Positions 1 to 11,380 of a stretch of 64,000 nt of DNA are shown here, in pieces. Source of the DNA: Biscogniauxia marginata (Eukaryota > Ascomycota > Sordariomycetes > Xylariales > Xylariaceae). The position numbers and the translations under genes were made by a program. Under the pieces are notes generated by a model. The model was not told where the DNA came from and did not search any database. It saw nothing but the letters and a program-made list of their open reading frames with translations. The stretch covers positions 151,647 through 215,646 of the forward strand of contig MU404127.1 in the NCBI GenBank assembly GCA_022695795.1, given 5' to 3'. Positions within the stretch are counted from its first letter, which is position 1; each line of letters begins with the position of its first letter.

Positions 1-2042
1 AATCCTATTCTTACTCTGTCTCCTGTCTTCCTGTCCGGGCCCTCACCAATCGAAATCTAGCGACCGTCCCGATACGGCCTCTTATTACACGGCATAATGT
101 TCCGTATCAGCAACATGCGTGTAACCCACCACCAGACTGCTGCAGGACCTGGGAACCGGCAATAAAGGCAGGGCGATCGTCAGGGACGAAGCAGGCCAAA
201 TTAGTGTGGAAAAAGGATTTGGTACACATTCGGTCGTGATCGGCACCAGGAACATCCAGAATATTTATCGTCCGCCTACCTGCCCGAACGATTTCTTGGT
301 CCTAGGCTTGACAGGTTACCGTCCATATCTTGAACCTCAGCACGCGCGCTGCAGGTACCGATCCGGGGCAGAATCTTGTTCATCCTCATCTTTCTGCTTC
401 CTCTCTTGCATGAGCATCTGCAGCCGCGCCCCAATACCACTTCCCGAGGCCGATCCCAGTGTAAGTGGCGACGTCACGAAGGCTGGAAGAATAGTTCCAC
501 GACTTCTCTGCTGCTGCTACGTGGGCATTCTGCTCCACGCTTGCTGAAAATCGTCGCAGTTCGCAACTTGCCGTATCCATGGCGTGAGGATATCGTCCCT
601 AGCGCCAGATCCTGCGGGCCACACGGCTATGGTGAATCATAGTTTCCCATATGTCAGTCGATACAAGTCAGAATCTATTCGCTTGGTAGCTGCGTCCAAC
701 CGCCCACTCCGGAAGGCTTACGATGTTGTTTCCCCCCCGAGCTGGGGTCACCGCGAGCAGACAGACCGCTTGATGCTAGGTAGCCTCTCGCCAAGAACCT
801 GTCGCAGACGGAAACACGCAGTAGCCTATTGAATATATGGAGGGACGTTTGAGTCTGTCAGCAACAAGTAGGAAGTTAGACGTCCCGATCGAATGCATCA
901 ACTTGCAGACTTAGTCTATCGTAATTGTCTGGGGCACAACAGGACGCAGGCGTCAGATGGAATGTGGCCCAACGGGCTCGGCCTCCTCAGCTCCCTCAGC
1001 TGATCGGGAACTGAACTCTACCTACCTAAGGTAATGCCTAACTCTTTCGCCACGGAGAATTGCCCTTCGGAAGGAGCAGCGCCTCAAATGGGGAACGATT
1101 GGGTGCAAGATACGATTCGAACGAACGAACGAACGAACGAACGAACGAATCTTATCCTCATCTTTATCTTTATCTTTATTTTTTTAGGTTCGAATGCATT
1201 GAACTTGCTGCCCGTTACGGGATAGAGACGAACTAAGATGAAATCTTGGTTACAGGCGATACTTCTTGTGCTCTTCATGAAATAATGGAGAAATGACGAG
1301 GATCTCTTTCATCTATCAAGTTGCGACGAGCATCTTCGCCCTTGCCAGCCTTGCGCTAGAAACCCTGTTAGCCAGATAATCTGGCGAGTGCGTTTGGGCC
1401 CTGTCTAACATACTCATCGCTTCTCGTTCAGTACAACATACGAGATGAAGATTACATGCGAGGAACTTGCTTAAGGGACACTGCACTTATAATATATACA
1501 GGCTAGTGCTTCAACTACACGCACCTGTCGATTCAACACCCAGCTAGTAGCGGTAACTACCTGACAAGCCTCATAGAGCACTATCTGCGCACCTGACTTG
1601 GTTGGCGTCATCCCATAATGGACCTTCTATGAGTGCGGGATAGATAATAGCTCCCAGCAGTGTTCATCTTAGTTATGAACTTAGGCAGGCAGGCGAGCCA
1701 GACAGGTAACAGCTGCAGTTCGAGTTCAGAGGATAGAAGCAAATAGGTGCAATGGGCTAGGTAGAGCTACCTTCCTCGAAAGCACAACCTTATGCCTCGA
1801 ACGTTCGAAGCAAGTAAATGCAAATGCAATCCATAAGTGACGATGTATGTCTGGTCCCTCAAGAACATTGCAATCAATCACGCCTATCATCACAACACTT
1901 TGGGTACTAGATCACATTACAATCAAAAGTTCGTTTCACAGTATTCTCTCACTTGCTTCCAGAATTTGCCTTTACTGCAGTCAAGTTATCACCCTAAATT
2001 CTGCCACCGACGATCCAGAGAGAAAAAAAGAAAGCCTACAAA
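1..2042. other. gene-poor left end, no gene recognised
   Basis: Several open frames of 60-110 codons occur here, but none shows a recognisable domain, a convincing start context or spliceable neighbours. The stretch holds a (CGAA)n microsatellite at about 1118-1149 followed by CTTTAT repeats at about 1158-1180. The 2 kb upstream of the cysteine-repeat gene probably includes its promoter, but I see no clear TATA box close to its ATG. Confidence 0.5.
1118..1180. repeat. (CGAA)n microsatellite plus CTTTAT repeat
   Basis: About eight perfect CGAA units are followed, after a few bases, by three CTTTAT units and a T-run. This is simple-sequence DNA with no gene attached. Confidence 0.85.
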
Positions 2043-2494
2043 ATGTCGTCGAAACAAGACAGCAATAAAGATTGTACGGATTGCATCGATTGTGTGGGCT
2101 GCAAGGATTGTAAAAAGTGTACGTACAAGGAGCCATGTATCCGGACATCCTATCTACCAGCCTTTTACCTAGACCTAGCTCATTCAACCTAAACAAGAGA
2201 CATGTTTTCTTTAAACCCTCCCCTCCCCCCTTCGTCGCCGTTTGCCATTCGGCCACGAGTGATTTGAAGCTATAACAACTTGTCTCACTGATGACACACA
2301 TAACAGGCAATATCTGCACCAACTGTCGTAACTGCGGCAACTGTCTTGACTGTACCAACTGTCGTGACTGCGACAACTGCCACGATTGCGTCAACTGCAT
2401 TGACTGCATCGCCTGTGTCGGTCTCGAGAACAAGAGAGGTCTGGTCAATGTGCAGGCCGCTGACCCTGCCGCTGACGCCTCCTCCTCCGGCTAG
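2043..2494 (+). CDS. small protein with cysteine at every third residue (C-x-D/N repeat)
   Basis: Two exons, 2043-2118 and 2307-2494, encode 87 residues. The 188-bp intron starts GTACGT and ends ACAG; splicing joins T to GC to make one more Cys codon and keeps the repeat in register. After a 10-residue polar head come 18 cysteines spaced exactly three apart (residues 11-62). The residue before each cysteine is usually Asp or Asn. A 25-residue Ala/Ser-rich tail without cysteine follows. There is no signal peptide or membrane segment, so it is probably intracellular. The composition suggests binding of thiophilic metal (Cu, Zn, Cd) as in a metallothionein, but the strict period of three differs from the CxC/CxxC clusters of known fungal metallothioneins. 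The function is inferred only. The reading frame and the splice that preserves the period make it a convincing gene. Confidence 0.75.
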
Positions 2495-4817
2495 CCGAAG
2501 ACTTAGCTGAAGACTAAGTGAGCTTGGAGGGCGAGGGCGAGGAAAACGGAACTACTGGGCGGTGGTGAGACGTAATAAGGGGGCGTATATGGGACTGATG
2601 AAGGCCGGCTACTAAGGCTGTTTGTGGGAAGTGCGTATCACCGTGCCGGGGCTTGGGGGTTTCTTTCTGCGATGCTGGGAGGAGGACGGGATGAGACCAG
2701 GGAAAGGGGTCACGTAGAAGAAGTGGCACCGAAACTCGAAACTCGAAACTGGTTGAACGAAAGGGGGAAGATAAGAGTTATTCTGGCCTTGCTTACTTAT
2801 CTGCATTTTTCTTGTCTGTCAGACTGGCCTAGATAGCTGTGGAAATCGTGCGTGTAAGCAACAATCTTAGAGATCAAACCACGAGTAACAGTCATTTTCA
2901 CATATGCGGTGTGCCCCCTTTTTTTTTCTCTTTTCTTTTTCTTCTCCCGATCTACTAGTTCCCGGGTAGAACACTTTATAGTTACACCTTATCAGCTCTG
3001 GAAAACATACGTAGACTCGGCTAGTATCTGTGTCTCAGCCCTTCTGATGCGACGGGGCTTGTGCCAAGCTGTTATAGACACAACGTGGTCGAGTCACGTC
3101 CACTCAGTGCATACCTAGTTTTGCCATGATGTACCCATCTGGAGGCGAGTTGTCCATTTCTCAAGCGGTGAATCCCGGCTTCTTCTCTAGCCGATAATGG
3201 ACAGTAGAGGCTCACGAGGTTGCAGGCGTCGGAAGGGTATAGGTAGGTGACGCTGGATATTGAGGCAATACGATCGATAGTCGTCTGGGCTAGGCTCTGC
3301 AACCCGAACGGATCTTTACACCCCCTGAGACTGCCTAGCTCATGTCTATGATAAATGACCGTCGGCTGTAACCGCTGTCCCCCTGCGATATGCGCCCCCG
3401 AGTTGTTCATATTCGAGTCCTTGTCTCGGTAGTGACTTGTCCTGTCAGACATTGACTACGCTGGTTCCGTCACGTTAATCGCGGAATATAGGAATACAGG
3501 ATGAAGACTTACCCCCCCTCCCCTTCTCTCCACGGCTCCTAACCTTTATCTGAATAATGATCTCAGGATGTAGTGTTCCGACAGTCACGGGTATATGTGA
3601 GCATAGCTATCTTCGGGAGCCCTTGAATTGAAACTTACTCCTTAGCGGGTGATTTCATTACTTATTCCACAGTCCTTCTCGCGCCGTCGGAATATAGGCA
3701 CCTAACCTAATCTATTAGCTTTTCAGGGTTAGTGTTCCCCTTTATTAACATGCGTCGTGAGAGAGCGAGGTTGATTATAGGAAGATTAGCGTCGTTCTTT
3801 AGCGCAACCTGTAACCCCGCAGTAGGAGACTCGGAATAAGCACTTTAATTTTACTTACGTGCACAACAGCGTATAATTATTAAGTTTACCTAAACTCTAT
3901 AGGGTTCGGGTGTCTCTAGCTGCACTAATGAGCCGGGAAGCTACGGTACTCTAACAGGTAGGCGGTTGCCATTTTATACAAGCGTTTGGAGAGAGAAAAA
4001 AAAGAATAATAAGGAAAGAAGAAGAAGAAAAAGGCAAGATCAAGAGAGGAAGAATATGCCCGGACTTTCCGGACTTGATACGATGGAAGGGTGAAGCTGC
4101 CCGACCTTGCTTTCGTCATATTGTGCGACCGAGTAATACAGCAGATGCCCGGTGGAAGGAAAACTGGAGAGGGCCAATGGATCGGATTAAAGTTGTCACT
4201 TGAGCTTATGGTATCAAGGTACCTAGGTACCTAACGTACCTAAAGTTGCACCTTCAGTTGGTATTGGTCTTACAAATACACACTAGGTAGCTGCTAGCTC
4301 ATCGGCGCTTGTCGGCGATAGCAGAGCTCCTCTCTCCACTAACACCAACAATACCTAACTCCTACTTTTTACGAGTAGTCAGCCTTCTCTTTTCTTCTTT
4401 CACAGGGCTCTTCTTCACCCGGCTTTGCCTGCTTAGTATCCGGAATTAGTGGACTTAATAGAGCATTTATGTCTTCCCTGCAGAAGCCGTCGGGCTCTAC
4501 CTTATCGGGTAGGTACCCACTCGGTTGTCTGATTTCCTATTCAATGAAATCATCATCGGCTGCTTTGACGAGGTCATGAATCACCCCAGCCTCTTTGTGC
4601 CGTCTATAGCATGGCCGTTATGGCCTTTACTCCGGTATATCCTCTCTAATCTCCGTGGCCTTTGTCGCTGTATATAACGAGCTCGCTGGCACTCGTTGAT
4701 TCATTGACAAGCAGCTCCCAAGCTTTGACATCCACACTACACACGCACAGAACAGTGATACCTCCGCTCTCCATTCTTAGCTAGGTTATTCTGCACATAC
4801 AAAGAAGCACAGCCAAG
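2495..4817. other. intergenic, no gene recognised
   Basis: Noncoding-looking DNA with T- and purine-rich tracts (2920-2945; about 3990-4040) and a cluster of TAGGTACCT-type motifs near 4217-4242. An open frame of 126 codons on the minus strand (3072-3452) has no recognisable features. The last 150 bp form the promoter of the reductase downstream. Confidence 0.5.
4671..4677 (+). promoter_or_regulatory. TATA-like box of the aldo/keto reductase
   Basis: TATATAA lies 147 bp before the ATG at 4818, a reasonable core-promoter distance for a filamentous fungus. Motif only; no transcription start is known. Confidence 0.4.
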
Positions 4818-6187
4818 ATGTCTGTCTTTCCCGGTGCCCCTGTTCCCAAGAGCCCCTTGGCTCGTTACCGTATTCTATCACCTACCGCCTCGCTTCGAGT
4901 CAGCCCGATATGCTTGGGCGGCATGAGCCTTGGTGATGCTTGGAAGGACTGGATGGGCGCTTGCGACAAGAAGACGGTTGAGAGCATTCTCGACTTCTTC
5001 TACGAGCAAGGTGGCAACTTCGTCGATACCTCCAACAACTACCAGGCCGAGCAGTCGGAGCAATGGATTGGAGAGTGGATGAAGAAGCGTGGTGTTCGCG
5101 ACCAGATGGGTAAGTGAGTTGTCCTTTGGACAGTCCTCCCACGATGCCAAGTTACTGCTGGTACGAGTACCCTCGGCAGTTGTCGCAGCGAGCAAAGTCT
5201 TGAGCAGTTTCCCACGGCCCGCGGTGATGGTTTTCTCTTAGGCACTTATACACTTTAGCGACACCATTGACACTGTGGCGTAGTAATTGCTACCAAATAT
5301 ACCACCAACTTCCGTACCGGCCACACCGATGAGATTACGATAAATTTCCAAGGTAACGGGACGAAGAGCTTGCATGTATCCGTCAATCGTTCCCTGCAGA
5401 AGCTTCAGACTGACTATATCGATTTGGTATGCGACCCCGCTCTGAGCCCTGAATTATTGTCCGCCGATGCTAACACATCCAGCTTTACGTCCACTGGTGG
5501 GATTTCAGCACCTCGATTCCCGAGGTCATGCAGTCGCTGAATCAGCTTGTTCTTGCTGGAAAAGTTCTCTACCTTGGTGTAAGTGATACGCCGGCTTGGG
5601 TCGTCAGCAAGGCAAACGAATATGCGCGAAACCACGGTCTACGCCAGTTCAGCGTGTACCAAGGTCGCTGGTCGGCTGCCAACCGTGATTTCGAGCGAGA
5701 AATACTTCCCATGTGCAAGGCTGAGGGAATGGGCTTAGCCCCTTGGGGTGCGCTCGGTGGCGGCAAGTTCAAGTCGGAGGAGCAGCGGCGGAACAAGAAG
5801 AAGGAAGGGCGCTCAGATGAAGCTAGTGAGGCCGATATAAAGATTAGTCGAGTCCTCGAATCAATCGCAAATCGCAAGAACACCATCATTACGAGTGTTG
5901 CGCAGGCCTACGTCACGCACAAGGCGCCGTACGTGTTCCCGATCGTTGGCGGACGAACCATCGAACATCTGAAGGGCAATATCGAGGCTCTGAACTTGAC
6001 CCTCTCTGAGGAGGACATCAAGGAGATCGAGTCTGCCGTGCCCTTTGACCAAGGGTTCCCGAACAGTTTCTTATACGCCGGCGCGACCCCCGATCACCCC
6101 GGCAAGATATTCCTGCTAGCCTGGGGTGGCACGACTGACTATGTCCCCGAGCTCAAGCCCATCACGCCGAAGAAGGACGGGGAGTAG
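4818..6187 (+). CDS. aldo/keto reductase, aryl-alcohol dehydrogenase / norsolorinic acid reductase-like
   Basis: Three exons (4818-5109, 5284-5426, 5483-6187) encode 379 residues, the usual size of the AAD branch of NADPH-dependent aldo/keto reductases. The AKR catalytic tetrad is complete: Asp70 and Tyr75 in the NFVDTSNNY segment, Lys102 in the IATK strand, and His149 in LYVHWWD. The cofactor-binding PIVGGRTIEHL segment is present near the C-terminus. Introns start GTAAGT and GTATGC and end TAG and CAG; both junctions restore the family sequence. The ATG has a good context (CCAAG before it) and a TATA box 147 bp upstream. Relatives reduce aromatic aldehydes or polyketide ketones, for example in aflatoxin or sterigmatocystin clusters. 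No polyketide synthase or other cluster gene is nearby, so a general detoxifying or lignin-aldehyde role is equally likely. It probably acts in the cytosol. Confidence 0.9.
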
Positions 6188-7995
6188 GGCACCCGTGCTC
6201 TTGCTGCGACTTGGAGATGGTTGAAATACACTTAAGTAGCTAGCTGGCCAGGTTATGGTTTGGGAGGGCCCTGAGCACTACTTGGTCTATATTTTTTATG
6301 ATTCGGGTTAATACACCTCCCCTCAACAAAGACTATTAAAATGTAGCCCCGGGTTCACCATTAGACGCACGAAGAATATGAATAAACTCAAATTGACGAA
6401 GAAAATACATTTATGTCAGGTGCTCGCTTGCGAGAAGATGAATTTTCTGTATTATTTTCGAGATGATATCTAACAGCATGAGAGGGTCGTGTGAGAATGT
6501 GACGTGGTCTTTTTGTAAAGGTAGGTAGATATGTAAAATTCACATTGCAACATGCTAGTGCCATGGATCATCTCGGCTTTCCTTTAGGTATTACTTAGTT
6601 AGTTGGCAACGTTTTCTCGTCGTCACGAATACCACACGAGGAAAAAAGTTACTGGAAATTTATAAGGTGTATATAAGAAATTAGTTTATGGATGCCTACC
6701 TATATTCAAACGAGTAACTTAGCAGCTCCTATTTTTTATAATAGACAGGCTTGCCTTATGTAATATTTAGTTACTGCTAACTAGGTGAAACGAGATTTGT
6801 ATAAGCTATAATTGAACGATTGGGATGTCTTTGTACGCTCGCAAGGCGCGAAGATTAGCTTTAGGCATACACAATATATATACCTACCTATTTAAATAAA
6901 TGTTTAAGCAGTACGTGATATCATAGTGAGCATCCGAGACCTAGTTACTATCACAAACCTCGAAACGATTAGCCCCGTAACTTGAAGGCTTATGTAGACC
7001 AAGCTATAGAACAAATTGATAACGAACACGTGAAGAAGCTAACTAAGTGTTGATTTTAGGGAAAATGTGTTATGCGCCTTAGCTTAGTGAGGCTTATATT
7101 TCAACACTAAGATTGTGTCAATTAGCCAGTTTAAGAGTCGAGACTTGACTATGGCAAGCGATGTGGAATTATTACGACGATCTGTAGATGATTAGGCAGG
7201 GAGAGTTGGTAATAGAGCTTTAGTCTAAGTACTTGATGGTTGAATGACTAATCTACAGAGGGCCTGACCCCGCGTTGTATATATAAGGGTCTTCTCATCC
7301 CACATCCCCTCAGGTAGATAGTGACCTCCTGAGACAATCGAATACAACCCGTCTCACCCCATTTACTTTAGTCATTTGTTATTTGCTTTTATCAACGTAC
7401 GTACCTACCAACAGTACTAACTTTTGGTGTTTTAGCTCACGACAGCATTGATCGAGTCATATGGATATTCCCGTGGTTAACTTTATTACGCATTGTATGT
7501 AAAATGTCTTGGATTTCATTGCTGCGCTATATAGAACGTTGATTGCGTTTTGCTTGCAAGATAGTAGAAGATTCATCGCTGTGATTTATTGTTACTTTGA
7601 AAAATTAAATGTCGAAGGGCAAATTGGAAAATTTACAATCACTTCCTGTGTAAGAGCGTAGGAGTTTATATAGAGCGAGCATTGGATAACAACATCAATT
7701 CCATTCTACGACCTTCGATATCTAGATGAGACCCCAGCAGCAATATACCCGGTATAACTCTTGTACTGATCCTAGTGATGATATATACTGGAACAGTCTC
7801 CAGTAAAAGGGATGACGTAAGTCTGTTGTTGACAGGAGAAAGGAAATACTTCAGATTGAAAAGACGGTACCAAGCAGCTCGTTATATCGTCACACAGAAC
7901 CAGTAGATTCTCTTTATCCAAAGACCTGCCGTCACCTTATCTTACGCGTAGGCATTCTCAAATCTTAGATCACGCTTCCAGTCAGTATCCGGGGT
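6188..7995. other. intergenic, moderately AT-rich, no gene recognised
   Basis: About 1.8 kb without an open frame of note. The AT content rises from about 6290. There is a TATATATAAGG sequence near 7277 but no coding region follows it. I see no repeat with clear ends. Confidence 0.5.
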
Positions 7996-8672
7996 CTAGT
8001 CGGGCTTTTTGTCATTAACATCTAGGTAGTTGACAGCGGTGACCTTAACCCTGCCCTTGAGATTCGGGTATTCATCCTTAACTACACAATAAATTAGTAA
8101 CTGCTTTATTGGGGAGACGAGGACTAATCTAAGAAATGAAAGCATTAACCAAGATGTACACGCTCTTCCGAGTAGGTGTAACGAGGTTTCATATACGGGA
8201 ATGGAAATGAAAAGGAGAGGTAAAGAAAGAAAGTCTTACGCCAAATATAATTAGGGGGGATTGCCTTCCCCTTTTGCATCATAATGAACGCCTCGCCCTT
8301 ACTCTCCTTCGCCAGGGCCTGCGCCATACGGGCAGTGAGTTTATCCTGTTCAGGGCCTGGTTCGCATTCGTCGAGCCAGTCCAGCCGCTAGGAGTCGGTG
8401 TAGAGGGCGGCCTAGGACTGCCCACCGATAGCGTTGGCGTAGTTCAACGCCATTTGAGAGGAGACCGGGTTGGTATAGAAGACTGTTTTGTCGCCGACCT
8501 TGGTGTTCTTACGGAGCCAATCTTGGATTGTCTCGACCGAGGGGCATTCACCGCGGACCTGGAGACCGCTGAGACCACCACGGGACAACAACCCGGTGTC
8601 TGCTAGAGCCGGGATGGCCGTGATGGACGAGATGAGCGTGAGCCCAACGGTAAATTTGGCAAAGAACTTCAT
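7996..8672 (-). pseudogene. small secreted protein gene interrupted by two TAG codons
   Basis: The minus-strand frame opens at 8672 with a good start context and a typical signal peptide (hydrophobic residues about 5-20, Ala-rich cleavage region). It runs for 86 codons, meets a TAG, and is open again in the same frame apart from one more TAG eight codons later. The frame then continues through a GTAAGA...TAG intron (8239-8082) to a normal stop at 7996. Exons would be 8672-8240 and 8081-7996, about 172 codons. Both stops read CTAG where CCAG would give Gln, so each is explained by one C-to-T change in a CpA context, as RIP or deamination would cause. Frame, intron and 3' end are otherwise intact. 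The mature protein family is not recognised; it has only two cysteines. Alternatives are stop-codon readthrough or a shorter 86-residue secreted protein. Confidence 0.65.
8084..8239 (-). other. intron of the interrupted secreted-protein gene
   Basis: On the minus strand the intron opens GTAAGA and closes GTGTAG (8239-8082). Its removal joins the first base of a Leu codon to the next two. A spliceable intron in frame with the rest argues that this was a real gene until recently. Confidence 0.55.
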
Positions 8673-9657
8673 GTTGATGTTTTTATGTGCTTGGTTTTAC
8701 GCTCGCAGTTTGGAAGGATATTCAATAGGTTAATACGTGATTGATGGTCTGCTGGATTTAACTAATGGCATGGAAACGTCCATCTTTATATATATTCAAG
8801 GACATCAGTTTCGTGCCGCAGCTTTTACCTTGATCAGAATAAGGATAGTAACCCCTAACCAGAGGATATGCTCATGGTGCAAGATCAATAGAGACTGGAC
8901 TGTACAACTAATGCCAAGACTTGTTCGATTCTTTACTCTCTTGAATAACCCCTGGGGCTAGTATATCACAGACAACGCATTTCGTACCCCTTTCCTATTC
9001 GGACTGCTATTATTAGTAATTTATAACTGAAATATGGAGTTTGCATTGTGCCTCTGAGAGCTCCCTGCACTGCCTCGTGACGAACGCCGAGCAAGATCAA
9101 TAATTTGACCAACTTCAGCTTTTCAAGTCATCGACACCGTACAGATTGCTATAAATAGCCCAGAACGAGTGTTACAACCCGAAGACATCGAAAGGAAGAA
9201 ATCAGCCTCGGGCACTGGGCGTCGACTGATGCCCGGACCTGTGCCTGATATCTGGCTATCCCTGGATGTACCTCAATCGTGGAGGCATGGAAGCGAGATG
9301 AGCTGCGTGCGGATCGTAAGGAGGCTGACTGCGTCAGGGCCGTAAGATTGGGGGGATTCTACAATTCAGCCGCAGGTACCTACCTACCCCTATATGCAGC
9401 CATGTTTGTTCCCTTGGTACCTAGCCAATCAACATCGTGTGGGTCACTTCTATTTACACGACGCTTCGTTGTGTAAGTATACTTTCAGGCGGCGAAACTT
9501 ATCGTGCCACAGAGATCTACCTACCCATCCATACTGAACTGAACTCTATTGAGGAGCAACCCCAGGACACAGAAATTTTAATCATTCGATCTCGACTCTC
9601 CCGAAATTTGCTGTGCTTCACTACCTGTCTATCGTTTGCGATCCGAAGCTACAGAAA
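8673..9657. other. intergenic, promoter regions
   Basis: A divergent intergenic region between the secreted-protein pseudogene and the ankyrin gene. A TATAAATA at 9150-9157 could serve a transcript running right, with a long leader to the ATG at 9658. A TACCTACCTACC motif lies near 9378-9389. Confidence 0.4.
8784..8794 (-). promoter_or_regulatory. TATA-like box upstream of the secreted-protein pseudogene
   Basis: TATATATAAAG on the minus strand lies about 115 bp before the ATG at 8672. Motif only. Confidence 0.35.
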
Positions 9658-10353
9658 ATGGACACAGATAATACGTGCTCACTTGTCGAAGCTGCTTCTG
9701 CAGGGAGACTTGGCAAGCTTGAAGAATTGCTAGCGACCGAATCGAGCCCTACCGAGGAAGCCGTCCAGAGCCTTCTTGCCGCAGCGGCGTGGAACTCTCA
9801 ATTATCTACTGTCAACTTGCTCCTCTCAAAATACCCTGCGATTCCAATCGACGAAGAGACCATTCGTGCAGCGATCTACTCAGGTTCCGTGGAACTCTTC
9901 TCAGCACTGCTATCAAGAGGCCCCTCGATAGTTAAACGTCAGTTCGACAGACGCGGCACGCCTATCGCCGTGGCATGTATGAGCAAGCAGCCGGTCAGCT
10001 TCCTCGAGTTCCTGTTGAAGGCGGGCGCGGACCCAAACCAGGATCCAGATACTGCTCCGTTCCCGATGGCCTCTGTGGCGGCTTTCTACGAGGATACTGC
10101 CGCGGCGGAGCTCTTACTGAAGTACAACGCCAAGTTAGTACACTCGGGGGCGCTCGCAGCCGCAGCGGGGCGAGGTAACGAAGTTATGGTGCGGTATTTG
10201 ATCGAGCAAGGGGCTCGGCTGGAAACGGACTGTACGGAAGTCGGAAAGCAGGAGACGGCAGTCGAAGTTGCAGCGCGGAAGGGCCATGCTGGCGTAGTAA
10301 AAATCCTCCTTGAGCACACGCAAGAGGCAAGAGGGAAGACAGCCACGGTGTAA
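9658..10353 (+). CDS. ankyrin-repeat protein
   Basis: A single exon of 231 residues. The ATG at 9658 has a strong context (CAGAAA before, G after); the frame is open a little further upstream but without another ATG. The protein is built of helix-turn-helix units of about 33 residues. Recognisable ankyrin features include SLVEAASAGRLGKLEELL at the N-terminus, a TPIAVA segment, FLLKAGADPNQDP, and TAVEVAARKGHAGVVKILLEH near the end. That gives roughly six repeats with no other domain, signal or membrane segment. Such short proteins act as protein-binding scaffolds; the partner cannot be told from sequence. It stands alone between intergenic stretches. Confidence 0.8.
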   Translation: MDTDNTCSLVEAASAGRLGKLEELLATESSPTEEAVQSLLAAAAWNSQLSTVNLLLSKYPAIPIDEETIRAAIYSGSVELFSALLSRGPSIVKRQFDRRGTPIAVACMSKQPVSFLEFLLKAGADPNQDPDTAPFPMASVAAFYEDTAAAELLLKYNAKLVHSGALAAAAGRGNEVMVRYLIEQGARLETDCTEVGKQETAVEVAARKGHAGVVKILLEHTQEARGKTATV

Positions 10354-10604
10354 AAGGTGAAGTGTAAAGCACGGACTTGGGAGTGGAGATGATTATTGTT
10401 TGTAGCCTCCTTCAAAGTTAGGGGTACCCAGATATTGCCGTCAAATTTTCGTATTTCTTGATAGATCATCCAACTCAACTATGAGATAGAGGCTCTACCA
10501 CCACTTAATTCTTCTTAAAGCACCTACCTTCGACTACTACACAGTTATCTATGCTGAAATATAGGGCTATACGACCCTTGCCACCTGTATCTACATATAT
10601 ATAT

Positions 10605-10627
10605 ATAGGAGGGCTTCGCCCTCCTAT
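10605..10627. other. perfect 10-bp stem hairpin with TTC loop
   Basis: ATAGGAGGGC and GCCCTCCTAT pair perfectly around TTC, directly after a TATATATATA run and about 80 bp before an ATG in good context. It could be a hairpin in a 5' leader or chance. No function is assigned. Confidence 0.6.
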
Positions 10628-11350
10628 CCAGACTCACCTTGAACTAATACACTTGATCCTATCCTCACATCTTCGACTCATCTCAACAATCTAAAGCACC
10701 AAAAAATATGCCCAAAAAATCTGATTCGGGTGGGTATTTGAAAATCTGCATTAAGCACGTTGTACTACGTGAAAGAGTAATAATAGATAGCTGAAATCAG
10801 CATGTCACCAGAGTAGTGCAGTGTCAGTAGTCTATTAACTAATCGAGCTGGTATAGGCCTGGACCCCACGATTCAAGGCTCACTGGCGATGTTCAATCTA
10901 CTTACATCTGCATGTAGTGGGTAAACTTAGAACCTGCAGGCTTAAGGCTCAAGGAGAACTGAAACTCCCAAAAGCAGTCACAGCATCTATACCAACTCAG
11001 CCATCGTAAAGCCATGCCTAAGATACCATCTACTTATAGAAAATATAACGAATATCATCGGTACTTGATATAAGTTTCGTATTTACTTAACGAGAAATAT
11101 GAGCTCCAGGCTTTATTGTGGCAAGGAGGAATACATAACTGAATGACTACAGATGAAGGATCGAGATTAAGGTCCGGGGGCTAAGTCTTGGGCATTGGAA
11201 AGGCATGACAGTGCTGCTTCCTTTTCGATTTCCACCGTGTGTTGAAAGGTTCAATTACAGTGGAGCACAAGGTAACTTAGTAATGAAGTCTTTCAACTAG
11301 TTGCGGAATGGTTGTTATATTAAAATTAAATGATTAGATGAATGCTTGGA

Positions 11351-11380
11351 ACTAACTAACTAACTAACTAACTAACTAAT
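11351..11380. repeat. (CTAA)n microsatellite
   Basis: About seven consecutive CTAA units. Simple-sequence repeat. Confidence 0.85.

Noticed and set aside
206..547. 113-codon open frame near the left end
   Set aside because: No domain, signal peptide or good start context; overlapping frames on both strands are equally open.
1185..1200. GGTTCGAATGC resembling a tRNA B box
   Set aside because: No A box, cloverleaf or acceptor pairing could be found around it.
3072..3452. 126-codon minus-strand frame
   Set aside because: No recognisable feature, no neighbouring exon and low-complexity-free but random-looking sequence. It could be real but nothing supports it.
8425..8462. 38-bp intron that would remove both TAG codons of the secreted-protein gene
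   Set aside because: Its length is not a multiple of three and removing it shifts the otherwise intact frame; it is also shorter than fungal introns.
10708..10794. Short ORF in good ATG context after the hairpin
   Set aside because: It stops after 28 codons and no downstream exon with coding character was found.
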